Assembly: GCF_000949135.2 (NCBI RefSeq)
Contig: NZ_JTAN02000019.1
Span: 372,001 to 436,000, forward strand
Direction: 5' to 3'
DNA: 64,000 bases
From: Burkholderia sp. USMB20
GTDB taxonomy: Bacteria; Pseudomonadota; Gammaproteobacteria; Burkholderiales; Burkholderiaceae
Under the pieces are notes generated by a model. The model was not told the DNA's origin and ran no database searches. It worked only from the letters and a program-made list of their open reading frames with translations. This document shows positions 62,681 through 64,000 of the stretch, piece after piece. Positions within the stretch are counted from its first letter, which is position 1. Every line of letters starts with the position of its first letter. A program made the translations under genes and the position numbers.

Positions 62681-64000
62681 TCACACGCGTTGCCCGACTG
62701 CCGCCGCCGCGCCCGCGTGGCCCTGCGCGCGCCGGATCGGCAGTCGAACGCGGAACGTCGTGCCGCGCCCCGGCTCGCTCGTCACGTCGATTGTGCCGCG
62801 ATGACGCTCGACGATCCCGTGCGACACCGACAACCCGAGCCCCGTTCCCTGCCCGACCGGCTTCGTCGTGAAGAACGGATCGAAGATCCGCCGGACGATA
62901 TCGGGCGTCATGCCGGTTCCGGTATCGCTGATCGCGATCGACACCTGCTCGCCGTCGCTCGACGTGCGGATCGTGATCACGCCGCGCGTCGGCATCGCAT
63001 GCGCCGCGTTGACGAGCAGGTTCATGAACACCTGGTTCAGCTGCGATGGAAGACATTCGACCAGCGGCAGGTCGCCGTACTCGCGCACGATGTCGGCCTT
63101 GTACTTGAGTTCGTTGTGGACGACGTTGAGCGTGCTTTCGAGGCCCGCATGGATATCGGCCACGCTCCACTCGCCGCTGCCCGGCCGCGAGAAATCGCGC
63201 AAGTCCTGCACGATGCGCCGCACCCGCACCGCGCCGTCGATCGATTCGTCGATCAGCGTCACGATCTCGTCGCGCACGTAGTCCAGGTCGGCCGCGCCGC
63301 GCAGCGCCGTCAGCGCGTCGCGCGCCGCGGGTTCCAGCTGCGGCAGCGCGGCTTCGTGCGCGGCGATCACGTCGAGCAGGCTGCGCACCCATGTCCTCAG
63401 CGTATTGAGGTTCGCGCTGATGAAGCCGATCGGATTGTTGATCTCGTGCGCGACGCCGGCCGCGAGCTGGCCGATCGATGCGAGTTTTTCCGATTGAAGC
63501 AACTGCACGTGGGTTTCCTCGAGCGCGCGCAGCAGGCGCCGCTGTTCGTCCTTCTCCTGTTCGAGCCGACTCTGCGCCGCGCGGCGCTCGTCGATCTCGC
63601 TCGCCATGTTCTCGCGCGTGCGTTGCAGCATCGCCGTCGTCTGCTCGTAGCGCCGCAACGCCGTTTCGAGTTCGGCGGTGCGCAATCGCACCAGCCGTTC
63701 GAGCGTGTCCGTCATGCCGCGCAGAAAGGTTGTTCGCGCATCGAAGCGGCAGACGAGCAGCGTGACGATCAGCGTCGCCGTCGTGAACAGTGCGATGGTC
63801 GTCGCGAGCCACGGCGCATCGATGCCGTTCGCGGCACCGCAGCGCGCATCCGGTGCGAAATGCGCGGCCGCCATCGCCGTGTAGTGCATGCCCGTGATCG
63901 CGATGCCCATGATCAGCGCGGCGCCGATGCGTTGCGCGGTCGCATGGCGCGCCTGTTGCGCGCGCAACGCCTGCGCCATCCAGAGCGCGGCGGTCGACGC
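62681..64000 (-). CDS. MHYT-domain sensor histidine kinase (N-terminus outside window)
   Basis: 440 C-terminal codons of a membrane sensor kinase; the frame is open to the right edge, so the start lies beyond it. At the left of the protein fragment is the last MHYT repeat, IGAALIMGIAITGMHYTAMA, with metal-ligand Met/His and a following membrane helix. A coiled coil (LETALRRYEQTTAMLQRTRE) links to the kinase core. The phosphoacceptor is in GVAHEINNPIGF, the N box is NLLVNAAHAM, the G1 box DTGTGM and the G2 box GTGLGLSVSHGI. MHYT domains are proposed to sense oxygen, CO or NO through copper. The cognate regulator is not in the window. Confidence 0.9.
   Translation of the reverse strand, partial: ASTAALWMAQALRAQQARHATAQRIGAALIMGIAITGMHYTAMAAAHFAPDARCGAANGIDAPWLATTIALFTTATLIVTLLVCRFDARTTFLRGMTDTLERLVRLRTAELETALRRYEQTTAMLQRTRENMASEIDERRAAQSRLEQEKDEQRRLLRALEETHVQLLQSEKLASIGQLAAGVAHEINNPIGFISANLNTLRTWVRSLLDVIAAHEAALPQLEPAARDALTALRGAADLDYVRDEIVTLIDESIDGAVRVRRIVQDLRDFSRPGSGEWSVADIHAGLESTLNVVHNELKYKADIVREYGDLPLVECLPSQLNQVFMNLLVNAAHAMPTRGVITIRTSSDGEQVSIAISDTGTGMTPDIVRRIFDPFFTTKPVGQGTGLGLSVSHGIVERHRGTIDVTSEPGRGTTFRVRLPIRRAQGHAGAAAAVGQRV

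Overview
This is a GC-rich (by eye about two thirds G+C) bacterial segment with a strong G/C third-codon bias. The gene set (Tad pilus locus with a Burkholderia-type arrangement, xylAB-FGH with an AraC-type XylR, indole-type monooxygenase cluster, OmpC-like porin) points to a Burkholderia sensu lato, most likely the B. cepacia complex and probably a secondary chromosome. The genus is inferred from content and composition, not from a search. I saw no rRNA, tRNA, CRISPR array, insertion sequence or prophage gene.

Layout. 1-5.5 kb: the 3' end of a GNAT acetyltransferase, a GhrA-type reductase, then a class III aminotransferase / Lrp regulator / semialdehyde dehydrogenase set for amine or GABA-type catabolism. 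5.6-11.6 kb: a membrane diguanylate cyclase, a PAP2 phosphatase-like lipoprotein carrying a passenger-type beta repeat, a decayed TonB-receptor fragment, a small secreted protein in an AT-richer patch, an alpha/beta hydrolase and a small membrane protein. 11.7-21.1 kb: a complete D-xylose locus, xylA-xylB-xylF-xylG-xylH leftward and xylR-galM rightward. 21.4-26.7 kb: a DUF4337 membrane protein, porin, amino-acid binding protein, M20 amidohydrolase and divergent LysR. 26.8-28.2 kb: frmR-frmA formaldehyde detoxification with a recognisable operator.

28.4-34.8 kb: an AraC regulator divergent from a DLH-SnoaL fusion, SDR, StyA-like flavin monooxygenase, flavin reductase and outer-membrane MetA-type protein. 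The gene order matches the iifABCD indole-degradation cluster with IifR. 34.9-36.1 kb: a serine beta-lactamase-like lipoprotein. 36.3-49.1 kb: a full leftward Tad/Flp pilus locus (two Flp pilins, prepilin peptidase, an extra AAA+ ATPase, RcpC, RcpA secretin, lipoprotein, TadG-like, two TadE-like, TadZ, TadA, TadB, TadC). The secretin's low-complexity tail is broken by several apparent frameshifts. 50.2-54.2 kb: two tandem GT87-type membrane glycosyltransferases, a GtrB-like GT2 and a GtrA flippase-like protein, possibly a surface-glycan decorating module beside the pilus locus.

54.8-64 kb: a PHB-depolymerase-family esterase, a (GATGCC)10 microsatellite, a tartrate-type locus (3-HIBADH-family reductase, MFS carrier, LysR, TtuC-like dehydrogenase, aldehyde dehydrogenase) and the 3' part of an MHYT-domain sensor histidine kinase that leaves the window.

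Most gene ends carry strong GC hairpins without a U-tract. The novel candidates I would look at first are the broken secretin tail, the iif-like operon with paired 20-bp-period direct repeats, the Tad-linked AAA+ ATPase, the Tad-adjacent glycosyltransferase module and the TonB-receptor remnant.
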